Of a stretch of 63,061 nucleotides of DNA, positions 43,185 through 50,284 are shown piece by piece. The position numbers were made by a program, and so were the translations under genes. The notes beneath the pieces were generated by a model, which was not told the DNA's origin, searched no databases, and saw nothing but the letters and a program-made list of their open reading frames with translations. Source of the DNA: an uncultured Oscillospiraceae bacterium (GTDB taxonomy: Bacteria > Bacillota > Clostridia > Oscillospirales > Ruminococcaceae); NCBI GenBank assembly GCA_905197685.1, contig CAJJZS010000012.1:1-63061 (forward strand). The letters are read 5' to 3'. Position 1 is the first letter of the stretch. Every line of letters starts with the position of its first letter.

Positions 43185-43688
43185 TCAGCCGTACTCGCTG
43201 CGTTCCCGGATTCTGGCTTTTAAAACAGCAAACTCATACCCGGTCGCAAGCAGCTGATGAACAATCTGTGCATAGTAATAATCGGGTATCTGTCCGTTCC
43301 ACTTCTTCCAATCAACAGAGCGCCGGATTTCGGTGGTTTTGATTTCCAGCACCCCTTTCCTGCCGTTCCGGTCGGTCAGCTCTCCGTCCAGCGTTGCAAA
43401 GAGAAACGGGCAGTCCGGTTCGTTTGCAATCATACCAAATTCATTATAATCAACGTGGAATTGTGGAAAATCCAGCTCAAACAATCTTCTGATTGCCGCT
43501 TCCGATTCCTTTCCAAAGCGAACCGCTTCCTTTTCCGAAATATCCTCCGGCTCGGTGATTCCTGTTTTTTCTTCCCACAACCGGACATTACTTTTCCAGG
43601 GGGAAATTCCCAGGACACAGGCAGCGTCGCTGCCGCCTATCCCCTTTTTCCTTGCTTTAAGCCATTCTGCGCGATGATCTACCAACAT
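43185..43688 (-). CDS. YqaJ-family exonuclease, cut short by a TGA
   Basis: A 167-residue frame with the YqaJ/lambda-exonuclease core: WLKARKKGIGGSDAACVLGIS, LFATLDGELTD and GVLEIKTTE (catalytic Asp and Glu-X-Lys). The C-terminal helix is encoded after the stop (previous entry). All nuclease motifs lie before the stop, so partial activity is possible. Trp or Arg to stop by one base change, readthrough, or a sequence error are all possible. Confidence 0.85.
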   Translation of the reverse strand: MLVDHRAEWLKARKKGIGGSDAACVLGISPWKSNVRLWEEKTGITEPEDISEKEAVRFGKESEAAIRRLFELDFPQFHVDYNEFGMIANEPDCPFLFATLDGELTDRNGRKGVLEIKTTEIRRSVDWKKWNGQIPDYYYAQIVHQLLATGYEFAVLKARIRERSEYG

Positions 43689-44089
43689 ACCCTATCCCTC
43701 ACAAAGTCTGTGTAATCCTCTGATTCCAGACAAAATTCCCTGTCACTTTGCTCAATATCTTTCATTCCGCACTCTTTGTGGAATCTTCTTGCCTGAACAT
43801 ATGCCATCCGCATTAGGTCTTTCTTTTCCGGCTCGCTCATCTCGTTCTGCCAATAGTCCTTTGCCCGTTCGTCAATGTTTTTGGCAATATAATCGTCGGT
43901 GAACTCCTCCGCATGATTTCTGCCGTACTCGGTTATGTATTCTGGCAGACAGTCGCAGCAGACTGCCCTGCCGTCTATATAGGTAATATCTTCCTCACGG
44001 TATCGCTCGCCGCACAGGGAACAAATCGTTCCCTGCGGCTCTCTGCACTGCGCGTCATACCGGTCGTTATCGCTTGTCCAATCTCTCAT
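43679..44089 (-). CDS. zinc-ribbon early phage protein
   Basis: A 136-residue protein. N-terminal CSLCGERYREEDITYIDGRAVCCDCL is a treble CXXC ribbon; the rest is an acidic helical domain. Overlaps the YqaJ start. Function unknown. Confidence 0.65.
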   Translation of the reverse strand: MRDWTSDNDRYDAQCREPQGTICSLCGERYREEDITYIDGRAVCCDCLPEYITEYGRNHAEEFTDDYIAKNIDERAKDYWQNEMSEPEKKDLMRMAYVQARRFHKECGMKDIEQSDREFCLESEDYTDFVRDRVCW

Positions 44090-44162
44090 ACCGGAAAACT
44101 CCTTTCTTGACTTCTCTCTTAAAATCGGATAAAATAAAGATGGACTTTTTTCCTAAGTCCCT

Positions 44163-44345
44163 TTATTTTGCGGAAATGCTGAACGCTTTGGTCGGTTGTG
44201 CAGCGTTTCCGCTTTTTCTATCCTTGATTATCTGGCTCTGACATTCTGTCAGGGTCTTTTTTATTTTGAGGTAAAGCAGCTCCGAAGCGCACAGCGTTAA
44301 AAGCAAAACGCTCGGTATTGCCAGCAGATATATCAGCTCAAACAT
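44163..44345 (-). CDS. small membrane protein
   Basis: 60 residues with one N-terminal transmembrane helix (LIYLLAIPSVLLLTLCASELLYL) and a basic cytoplasmic tail. Overlaps the transglycosylase gene by 8 bases, suggesting joint action at the membrane. Confidence 0.6.
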   Translation of the reverse strand: MFELIYLLAIPSVLLLTLCASELLYLKIKKTLTECQSQIIKDRKSGNAAQPTKAFSISAK

Positions 44346-44928
44346 TTTCTTTCCCCCTTTCTGTCGCTTTCAGCACCTTCTCGGTATATCCGGTTTCGTG
44401 TACTCCCTGCGCCCACAGCCGCTTTGCGCCGCCCTCGCCGAGGTTATAAGCCATCAGGCTGTCGGTCAGACTGTACTTTGCAAGATACCCGCCCAACAGA
44501 TAAGCCCCTGCCTCAATGTTCTGCTCCGGGTCGGATAAATCGGTTGTTCCAATCTTCTCATTGAGATACGGAAGATTGACAGTGTGTATCTGCATCAGTC
44601 CCAAACACTGTCCGTTTTGCGCGTCTGTTTGATACCCGCTCTCCACTTCCATCACTGCATACAGCACATCTTGTGGTATTTGGTACTTTTCACAAGCCTT
44701 ATCCGCTATATCTTGTAATTCGTGTGATAACGGAATATCCCTGTAAACTTTTGCAGGCTCGTCCGTCTTTACACTTGCGCATACTCGGTATGTGATTGGC
44801 TGCGGTTCTTCTGCCAGTGTCAATATCACATCCGGCTGTTCGTTCGGCTCTGCGTCCTCTGTTACTGTTCTGGGGGAACATCCGCTTGCCAGCATACAAA
44901 AACAGAGAACAATTAACATTCGTTTCAA
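44338..44928 (-). CDS. lytic transglycosylase lipoprotein
   Basis: A 196-residue protein from a TTG at 44928 (AGGGG upstream). Lipoprotein signal ending LASGC; the SLT domain at about 85-190 has the catalytic Glu in YAVMEVESGYQ, plus GLMQIHTVN and AYNLGEGGAKRLW. Cleaves peptidoglycan glycans. It is in the early operon, not with virion or lysis genes, so a role in superinfection exclusion or wall remodelling is more likely than lysis. Confidence 0.85.
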   Translation of the reverse strand: MKRMLIVLCFCMLASGCSPRTVTEDAEPNEQPDVILTLAEEPQPITYRVCASVKTDEPAKVYRDIPLSHELQDIADKACEKYQIPQDVLYAVMEVESGYQTDAQNGQCLGLMQIHTVNLPYLNEKIGTTDLSDPEQNIEAGAYLLGGYLAKYSLTDSLMAYNLGEGGAKRLWAQGVHETGYTEKVLKATERGKENV

Positions 44929-45010
44929 ATTGTCAGCCCCTATTGAAAAAATTTTTCCTTATGTTAAGATTATTTTGCGGGTTAAACCTCCGATGAAGGG
45001 AGGTGAGAAT

Positions 45011-45202
45011 ATGATCGATGAAAAAGAAATTGCACTTCAACTTACTTTGAAGTATTTGGAAATCTGTAATCCTTTCGATGCACCGCGCCACATGCCACTG
45101 TCCGCGGAAGAATTGGAAAACGATTCCAAGAAGATCGCCGGTATTTATAACACTATATATTCCGGTTTAAATACCAAGTTCGATTTATCAGCGCTCATCT
45201 AA
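45011..45202 (+). CDS. unknown 63-residue plus-strand protein
   Basis: Starts MIDEKEIALQLTLKYLEIC with a GGGAGGTGA ribosome site identical in style to those of the micro-operons. Helical and acidic; ends at convergent minus genes. Function not recognised. Confidence 0.6.
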   Translation: MIDEKEIALQLTLKYLEICNPFDAPRHMPLSAEELENDSKKIAGIYNTIYSGLNTKFDLSALI

Positions 45203-45343
45203 TGACTCTGTAAATTCTCACCATCACCAAAGAGATTAACAACAATTTTATCAACCCGCATTTTGGAGATTGGGACTTTTCTGCGAGCAGCTGCAACTGT
45301 TTGTAGAGGAGTCCCATTCCTAATAATGAGGGATTTACTTCCA

Positions 45344-45508
45344 TCATAGGTTGCACCCCTGTTTCTGCAACTTTTCTTCCTGTTCTTTCCGGCGTTTGCG
45401 CAGGATTGCTTCTGCCATAATCCGGCAGGCGTCCGGCTGCGGCTTTAATGTTGCGTCAAGCTGCAGCGGCTTTCCGTCATGGGTTTTCAGCTCAATCTTA
45501 AATTCCAT
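45344..45508 (-). CDS. small early protein
   Basis: 54 residues, MEFKIELKTHDGKPLQLDAT then a basic helix. Lies just after the XRE gene 45512-45991. The following 140 bases down to 45203 hold an open but start-less frame (DGSKSLIIRNGTPLQTVAAA) that may be a gene relic. Confidence 0.5.
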   Translation of the reverse strand: MEFKIELKTHDGKPLQLDATLKPQPDACRIMAEAILRKRRKEQEEKLQKQGCNL

Positions 45509-45511
45509 CTG

Positions 45512-45991
45512 TTATACCCCCTTCCTGACCCTCAGCTGCAATTCTGTAATGCAGTGGGCGATGTTGTCCAAAAGCATCATGTTCTTTTCCAAGCGCTCGT
45601 GTTCCTCCTGGGTAATCTCCCCGTCTGCCACAATAGAAAGCAGCTCCGCGCCCGCGCCTTCTCCCAAACGCATGGAAGCTAAAAACTGTATCACCGCCCG
45701 ATCCATGCTTTTCAGTTTCGGTTCCCGGTAACACAAATCGCCCAGAGGGCACTCGTTGTGGCAGTAGTATGACATCAGCTCCGGCGCGTTGTATACCTCT
45801 GCCATTTTGACAACAACGTCTACCGGCACCACTTTGGTAATCCCCAACTCATAGTCTGCCAGCGCGGAGGGTGAAACACCGAGCAGTTCGGACGCACCTT
45901 CCCTGCTGTTTAGGCGGTCGTTGAACTTTGCCGCCTCCTTCCTTTTCTGACAATAGATGTTATTCGCTGCTTTCGTAGGGTTTTGTCCCAT
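45512..45991 (-). CDS. XRE-like regulator with Cys motif
   Basis: A 159-residue protein. HTH at about 30-60 (SREGASELLGVSPSALADYE), followed by YYCHNECPLGDLC, a conserved Cys cluster, and an acidic helical C terminus. Second regulator of the early operon. Confidence 0.75.
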   Translation of the reverse strand: MGQNPTKAANNIYCQKRKEAAKFNDRLNSREGASELLGVSPSALADYELGITKVVPVDVVVKMAEVYNAPELMSYYCHNECPLGDLCYREPKLKSMDRAVIQFLASMRLGEGAGAELLSIVADGEITQEEHERLEKNMMLLDNIAHCITELQLRVRKGV

Positions 45992-46039
45992 TTTGTTTTA
46001 CCTCCTTGGTTGGTATAATAAAGATACCGATTTTTCCTT

Positions 46040-46252
46040 CTACCTTTTCTCTCCAAAAGGACTGTCCAGTAAATCCTCCACCCTGCACTCCAACATCTTC
46101 GCAATCTCAATTCCCACCTGCAAAGATGGATTTTTGGTTCCTCTTTCAATCTGACAAAGCATTGCCTGAGAAATTCCCACCTGCTCTGCAAGATATGCCT
46201 GGGTAATTCCCTTGTCCTTTCGGATCCGCAGAATATTTTCGCCTACACTCAT
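46040..46252 (-). CDS. Cro-like XRE regulator
   Basis: A 70-residue HTH_3 protein: ILRIRKDKGITQAYLAEQVG and ISQAMLCQIERGTKNPS. Starts at the ATG 46252, overlapping the stop of peptide B3. Divergent from the XRE repressor at 46687, so this is the Cro-like side of the lysogeny switch. Confidence 0.8.
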   Translation of the reverse strand: MSVGENILRIRKDKGITQAYLAEQVGISQAMLCQIERGTKNPSLQVGIEIAKMLECRVEDLLDSPFGEKR

Positions 46253-46338
46253 CTGTTCCACCTCCTTACAATAAAAACAATCACGCTTGTGTAGAAAATG
46301 ATTTCTGCCACGTTTACAATAATTCCCAAGGCTTTCAT
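46249..46338 (-). CDS. small membrane peptide B3
   Basis: 29 residues, MKALGIIVNVAEIIFYTSVI..., one transmembrane helix with a basic end. Stop overlaps the Cro-like gene start (ATGA). Same place as B1 and B2 in the other micro-operons. Confidence 0.6.
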   Translation of the reverse strand: MKALGIIVNVAEIIFYTSVIVFIVRRWNR

Positions 46339-46399
46339 TTTATTATCCTTTCTCTGTATGATTATCTTGACAATGAGTTTTAAAAACGCTATCATAGTT

Positions 46400-46424
46400 G
46401 CAGGAGGAGTTTTTCTCCCCCTGC
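46400..46424 (-). other. GC-rich hairpin after peptide A3
   Basis: GCAGGGGGAG, A5 loop, CTCCTCCTGC on minus, starting one base after the peptide stop codon. Equivalent to the hairpin at 34094. Confidence 0.65.
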
Positions 46425-46425
46425 C

Positions 46426-46545
46426 TCATCTGAGCAGTTTGTCGATTAACTCGATAAACGCTTTGATGAGTTCGATGATGGCGGTTGCAAGAACGATCTT
46501 TTCGAGTGGAAGGTTCTTGCGACCGTTTTTCTTTTTCTTACTCAT
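46426..46545 (-). CDS. short amphipathic peptide A3
   Basis: 39 residues: poly-Lys N terminus (MSKKKKNGRKN) and an amphipathic helix (LEKIVLATAIIELIKAFIEL). Ribosome site AAGGAG. First gene behind the early promoter. Similar short genes are, as far as I recall, common in Gram-positive prophages and unassigned. Confidence 0.65.
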   Translation of the reverse strand: MSKKKKNGRKNLPLEKIVLATAIIELIKAFIELIDKLLR

Positions 46546-46599
46546 TGGCTTTTTCTCCTTTTTGTGTTATTATTAAGGTGTAACCCTTAACATGGTTAT

Positions 46600-46628
46600 A
46601 TTATATCTCATTTTTATGAGAAAATCAA
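46600..46628 (-). promoter_or_regulatory. early lytic promoter with palindrome in spacer
   Basis: TTGATT (46628-46623), 17-base spacer, TATAAT (46605-46600). The spacer holds TCTCAT-N4-ATGAGA. Downstream a TTAAGG-N6-CCTTAA palindrome (46573-46590) lies in the leader. Confidence 0.85.
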
Positions 46629-46686
46629 TACTTTAATCTCATAAAATTAAGATTTCAGCATTTTGTACAAAAAAGGAGGGATATTT

Positions 46687-47001
46687 TTGTTCTGGCAACG
46701 ATTTTACGACATTTGCCTAAAACATGGAACAAAACCTAATCCCGTTGCAAAAGAAATAGGAATATCCTCTGGTATTCTTACCAAGTGGAAAAATAGTGGT
46801 GCCCTTCCTAACGGTGAGACATTGATTAAACTTGCCGATTATTTAGACTGCTCTGTCGATTACCTTCTCGGACGCGCCGTTTCCCCCTCTGAGCTCTCGC
46901 CGGAGGCGCTTGAGCTTGCCGCCCGCTGGGATAAGCTCAATGATGACGGAAAGGCTCTTGTACGCGCTGAGCTTGTACGCGCAGAAAGCAATTCCAATTA
47001 G
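46687..47001 (+). CDS. XRE repressor 1 (CI-like)
   Basis: A 104-residue protein from a TTG at 46687 behind GGAGGG. HTH at about 10-60 (VAKEIGISSGILTKWKNSG) and LADYLDCSVDYLLGR, shared with repressors 2 and 3. The short C-terminal helix has no protease domain. Divergent from the early promoter, hence the likely lysogeny repressor. Confidence 0.8.
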   Translation: MFWQRFYDICLKHGTKPNPVAKEIGISSGILTKWKNSGALPNGETLIKLADYLDCSVDYLLGRAVSPSELSPEALELAARWDKLNDDGKALVRAELVRAESNSN

Positions 47002-47002
47002 A

Positions 47003-47140
47003 GAACATTCAGTCGATTGTCAACCCCAATCGATTGAAAAAATGTTATAACTTTGTTATAAGTTTGAGAGTCACGTTATTTTAGAATTAGGGAACATTCA
47101 GTCGATTGTCAACCCCAATCGACTGAAAAAGTGTTATAAC
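47003..47140. repeat. two 49-bp direct repeats with hairpins
   Basis: Units 47003-47051 and 47092-47140 differ at few positions. Each holds CAGTCGATTG / CAATCGACTG and a GTTATAAC palindrome. On minus, GTGTTATAAC / GTTATAACAC followed by T5 (47130-47153 region) looks like an intrinsic terminator just after promoter 5, so a short RNA may be made. Confidence 0.65.
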
Positions 47141-47177
47141 AAGGTTATAACACTCGGCTGTTTTTTAACTTAGTTAT

Positions 47178-47234
47178 ATTATAATCCCTAAATTTATGGA
47201 TTTCAAGTAGAAATTCCATATTTTTATGGAATTT
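47178..47234 (-). promoter_or_regulatory. divergent promoter 5 with palindromes
   Basis: TTGAAA (47206-47201), 17-base spacer, TATAAT (47183-47178). The spacer is TCCCTAAATTTATGGA; next to it AAATTCCATA-N4-TATGGAATTT is perfect. No ORF follows on minus, only the terminator-like repeats. Confidence 0.7.
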
Positions 47235-47263
47235 ATGTTTTGTACAAATTAAGGAGAGTTTTT

Positions 47264-47491
47264 ATGTATGAATCTACAAAAGTTGCTGAAGTTATAAAGT
47301 CCACTTCCAAAACAAAAGGTATTCAACTCAAAGATATGCTTGCTGAGTTGCAGCTTAACAAAAATACACTTTCTAATATGTATAACGGCTCCATGCTGAA
47401 AGCTGATAGTCTTGCCCGTATTGCTGATTATTTAGATTGTTCTGTCGATTATCTGCTTGGCAGAACAAATAAACCAGAGGTAAATCGGTAA
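47264..47491 (+). CDS. XRE repressor 2
   Basis: A 75-residue HTH protein: GIQLKDMLAELQLNKNTLSNM and IADYLDCSVDYLLGR. ATG behind AAGGAGAG. Its stop overlaps the next gene (TAATG). It probably binds the palindromes at 47185-47234. Confidence 0.75.
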   Translation: MYESTKVAEVIKSTSKTKGIQLKDMLAELQLNKNTLSNMYNGSMLKADSLARIADYLDCSVDYLLGRTNKPEVNR

Positions 47492-48075
47492 TGTTTGAAA
47501 TCGGTCCTGATAGAGATCTCTTCGATTTTCTAACCCTTATAATTGGTGTACTCGGTTGTGCAGCTGGTTTTATTTCTCTTTGGATGCAAATAACCAATAA
47601 ACCCAGATTAAAGATTCAATCATATGCTCCTAAAGTAACTGGTTTTATGGACAATCTTTATTGCACTGAAAAGAGATATAAATCCTCTGGTAAAATCGCC
47701 CTCGTGCCACTATCTATTATAAATTTGAAACCATTAGATACTTCTATATATTATATAGAAATGATTTATAACGGAAACAGCACTACATATGATTCTCAAT
47801 ACAAAGTTTCAAAAGTTGTAGATTCACAACTGCCTTTTATTTCCTCTCAATTAGTCAATTCCAATGGTCAAATCACCCTTCCTTATCGTCTTCATGGAAT
47901 GGAAACAGTGAATCTTCTTTTGACTTTTCCATACGTTCAAAATTGGTATAAAGAATATCAAAAAAAGGGAGAACCTATAGATGTAACGGTTTGTATTCAT
48001 ACATCAACTAAAATCTTAAAGTATCATACTTCACTGGCAGATATAAGAGTTAACGTGCAAAATATTACCTACTAA
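47491..48075 (+). CDS. membrane-anchored protein coupled to repressor 2
   Basis: A 194-residue protein with one N-terminal transmembrane helix (FLTLIIGVLGCAAGFISLW) and a soluble beta-rich domain. Translationally coupled to XRE repressor 2. Not recognised. Position beside an immunity repressor in a lysogen-expressed unit suggests superinfection exclusion; inference only. Confidence 0.6.
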   Translation: MFEIGPDRDLFDFLTLIIGVLGCAAGFISLWMQITNKPRLKIQSYAPKVTGFMDNLYCTEKRYKSSGKIALVPLSIINLKPLDTSIYYIEMIYNGNSTTYDSQYKVSKVVDSQLPFISSQLVNSNGQITLPYRLHGMETVNLLLTFPYVQNWYKEYQKKGEPIDVTVCIHTSTKILKYHTSLADIRVNVQNITY

Positions 48076-48160
48076 GAATAATTAGAGCTATCGTTATTCC
48101 TAGACTAATGCTGGAAAATAAAATAGAAAACATAATACAAGCCATATAAAACGTAGTCAT
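48065..48160 (-). CDS. small membrane peptide (unit 4, second)
   Basis: 31 residues, MTTFYMACIMFSILFSSISL..., almost wholly hydrophobic. Its ATG overlaps the stop of the 55-residue peptide (ATGA). Tail overlaps the convergent 47491 gene by 11 bases. Confidence 0.5.
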   Translation of the reverse strand: MTTFYMACIMFSILFSSISLGITIALIILSR

Positions 48161-48324
48161 TCTTCGTCATCCACCCTTGATAACAATGCTATTCTTCCTG
48201 ATAACATTGTTATTATATTTTCCGTATCTCTTTGATAAAGAAACACAGCTATAATGCTTGTTATAAAGCTAGCAAGCGAGCATATCAAAGCAAACATTAT
48301 AAGACTTTTGTCAAACATAGTCAT
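48157..48324 (-). CDS. small membrane peptide (unit 4, first)
   Basis: 55 residues with one transmembrane helix (SLIMFALICSLASFITSIIAV) and a charged C terminus. Behind promoter 4 and a GGGG-rich weak ribosome site. With its neighbour it may be a toxin-like or exclusion peptide pair repressed by XRE 3. Confidence 0.55.
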   Translation of the reverse strand: MTMFDKSLIMFALICSLASFITSIIAVFLYQRDTENIITMLSGRIALLSRVDDEE

Positions 48325-48361
48325 TTTCTTTATTTAACCCCTTTTTGTTTAATGTAGTTAT

Positions 48362-48390
48362 ATTATAATTCAGATTATTCTGAAAATCAA
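48362..48390 (-). promoter_or_regulatory. divergent promoter 4 with palindrome in spacer
   Basis: TTGATT (48390-48385), 17-base spacer, TATAAT (48367-48362). Spacer palindrome TTCAGA-N4-TCTGAA. Flanking sequence matches the 46600 promoter (TATAATATAAC). Confidence 0.8.
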
Positions 48391-48449
48391 TCATATTTTA
48401 AGATGTTTCTGAAGCTTTACCTTTTATATAAATTAGGAGGATGTTTTTA

Positions 48450-48809
48450 GTGGATATTGTACAGAATATTCTGAGATTAGCAAAAGAGAAAAAAATCACT
48501 AATCAACAGCTTTGTAAAATACTTGAAACAAACCCCAACAAAATCTATGACTGGAAAATCGGAAAATCGAGACCATCGGCAGAAGATATTTCTAAACTTG
48601 CAGACTATTTCGATGTATCCACCGATTATCTTCTCGGACGCCACTCAGCTTCAGAAATAAAAAAAGACGCCAGCGCCGAAGCGCTGCCGTCTGCATCTTC
48701 CCTCACCCCATCACAACAGCAGCTAATCGGATTCGCCGAATCGCTGACAGAGCAGGAAATCCAGAAAGTTCTGAGCTATATTCGCTTTGTTGTTTCGGAA
48801 AGACAGTAA
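48450..48809 (+). CDS. XRE repressor 3
   Basis: A 119-residue protein from a GTG behind AGGAGG. HTH (KKITNQQLCKILETNPNKIYDW) and LADYFDVSTDYLLGR, then an Ala/Ser linker and a C-terminal helical domain (LTEQEIQKVLSYIRFVV), as in many phage and host XRE repressors. Divergent from promoter 4. Confidence 0.8.
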   Translation: MDIVQNILRLAKEKKITNQQLCKILETNPNKIYDWKIGKSRPSAEDISKLADYFDVSTDYLLGRHSASEIKKDASAEALPSASSLTPSQQQLIGFAESLTEQEIQKVLSYIRFVVSERQ

Positions 48810-48912
48810 ATTGAAACACAGCTGTCACAGTGATATAATAGGAGTGTACTTTAGATGACAAATCAAGAATTCCAAAATATAAACAGTGAAAATATCAGAG
48901 GAGTGATTTGAG

Positions 48913-49047
48913 ATGAAAGCTCAAGCCGATATTGACTTTGCTGACCTGTATCTCGGTTGGCTTAAAAAAAATATTGAACAATTTCAAATTAATCAAAGTA
49001 CATTCCGCCTAACCTTGCCTTTTTCAGTGCATGATAAAAGTAAGTGA
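48913..49047 (+). pseudogene. N-terminal fragment resembling DUF1828 proteins
   Basis: 44 codons (FADLYLGWLKKNIEQFQINQ...LTLPF) behind GAGGAG match the start of DUF1828-type proteins and then end at TGA, so the rest is lost. An 18-codon ORF (48855-48911) precedes it. The remaining bases to 49282 hold no other gene. Confidence 0.5.
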
Positions 49048-49085
49048 TATGTTTTAAAGGAAAATTATATCCAATGTTTTATTGT

Positions 49086-49125
49086 ATAAAAAAGCCGCTT
49101 CCGGGCTCCTACCCCCGAAAGCGGC
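49086..49125 (-). terminator. hairpin with minus-strand T-run
   Basis: GCCGCTT / AAGCGGC stem with a CCGGG / CCCCG extension; six T residues follow on minus. No minus-strand gene upstream is obvious. Confidence 0.55.
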
Positions 49126-49282
49126 AATAAGCGGACAGCCAGTTTTCAACCATTTTGCCAACATCGGCAAAATGATTTAGATAGGTTCTTGTTTTCTGCA
49201 AAATGTAATTTAAAAATTCTTTACTTCTAATGATGCATGTTTACCGAATATATGATATACTATATTTAAGGTGGAGATTCCA

Positions 49283-49819
49283 TTGATAGATACTGAAATA
49301 AGAATAGATAAATTAAATTCTAATGTCAATATGACCAATTTTGACTGTAATAATCCAAGTATCAATAAACTCATAAAAAACTCCTACTACCCAACCCTCG
49401 TGCGTCAGGGTTATACCTTTTCTGTATCATATCAAAACACTGTTATTGCATACTATATGTTAAATTTTATGCATTTTGACATTAGTTCATTCCCTGATGA
49501 AATATCAGAATGTTATGATGATTCCTTTAGTAATAGCTTTTGCTCTGTCCACATAAAATATATCGCTGTTGACAGACAATATCAAAAACAAGGAATTGCA
49601 ACAATGATTCTTCAATATATTATGGGTTCCACAAAAGAACTAAGTAATCTGTGGCCTATACGATTTATCACTTTGGATGCCTTAACTGATAAAGTCGGCT
49701 TATATCGTAAATTAGGCTTCAAAGAATTTGAGCCTGAGGATATTCACTCTCCTACAGTTACTATGTATTATGATTGTACTACATTGGAGGAAATTGAGTC
49801 ATATACATCAAATCCATAA
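49283..49819 (+). CDS. GNAT-family acetyltransferase (possible toxin)
   Basis: A 178-residue protein from a TTG behind GGTGGAG. The acetyl-CoA-binding motif A is VDRQYQKQGIATMIL, followed by ALTDKVGLYRKLGFKEF. Size and the N-terminal FDCNNPSINKLI resemble GNAT toxins that acetylate aminoacyl-tRNA. It lacks the usual RHH antitoxin upstream; instead two genes follow, the last SecB-like. Confidence 0.8.
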   Translation: MIDTEIRIDKLNSNVNMTNFDCNNPSINKLIKNSYYPTLVRQGYTFSVSYQNTVIAYYMLNFMHFDISSFPDEISECYDDSFSNSFCSVHIKYIAVDRQYQKQGIATMILQYIMGSTKELSNLWPIRFITLDALTDKVGLYRKLGFKEFEPEDIHSPTVTMYYDCTTLEEIESYTSNP

Positions 49820-49834
49820 AAAAGGAGTGATAGT

Positions 49835-50284
49835 ATGAGTAAAATTGTTAACGGTAGAATTATTCTGAATCAAACAGAAGCTAAAAAATTCTTACAAGAC
49901 ATTATTCATCCTGATATTGAAGCTATAAAAAAGGGGGAAACGTTCCTTAAAAGTACCAAAACATGGACTGTCAAACCATTAAATAATTGCTCTACGGTTA
50001 TACGTATTCCTGATTTGAAATTATCCCCATCAAAACCTATATCTTTAGATGGAGATAACAAAAAGATTTTATCATATTCTAAACAAAATTCTTTTGATCT
50101 ATCCTTGAATTCTCCAATCAGCACTACTCCCTCACAAACTCAATTTTTTAACATTTCTTCTCAACCTCTTGCCTGTTGTGTTATTATAACACCTGGCATT
50201 GTTAAGGAAATCAATCAGGTTTCTTTCAGCCCATCACCCAATTTCAGAAAAGTTGAAAAGTTCTATCAGGAGGCATTATTATGA
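49835..50284 (+). CDS. unknown protein between GNAT and SecB-like genes
   Basis: A 149-residue protein, MSKIVNGRIILNQTEAKKFLQ at the N terminus, a predicted disordered Ser/Pro/Asn-rich middle (about 60-105) and FSPSPNFRKVEKFYQEAL at the end. Overlaps the SecB-like gene by 4 bases. By analogy with toxin-antitoxin-chaperone systems it could be the chaperone-dependent antitoxin; inference. Confidence 0.6.
   Translation: MSKIVNGRIILNQTEAKKFLQDIIHPDIEAIKKGETFLKSTKTWTVKPLNNCSTVIRIPDLKLSPSKPISLDGDNKKILSYSKQNSFDLSLNSPISTTPSQTQFFNISSQPLACCVIITPGIVKEINQVSFSPSPNFRKVEKFYQEALL

Noticed and set aside
43185..43187. TGA recoded as an amino acid throughout the phage
   Set aside because: Several well-defined genes here use TGA as stop (for example the chaperone extension and the connector genes), and no other gene carries an internal TGA.
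47003..47140. CRISPR array
   Set aside because: Only two 49-bp repeats with a 40-base gap and internal palindromes; no cas genes.
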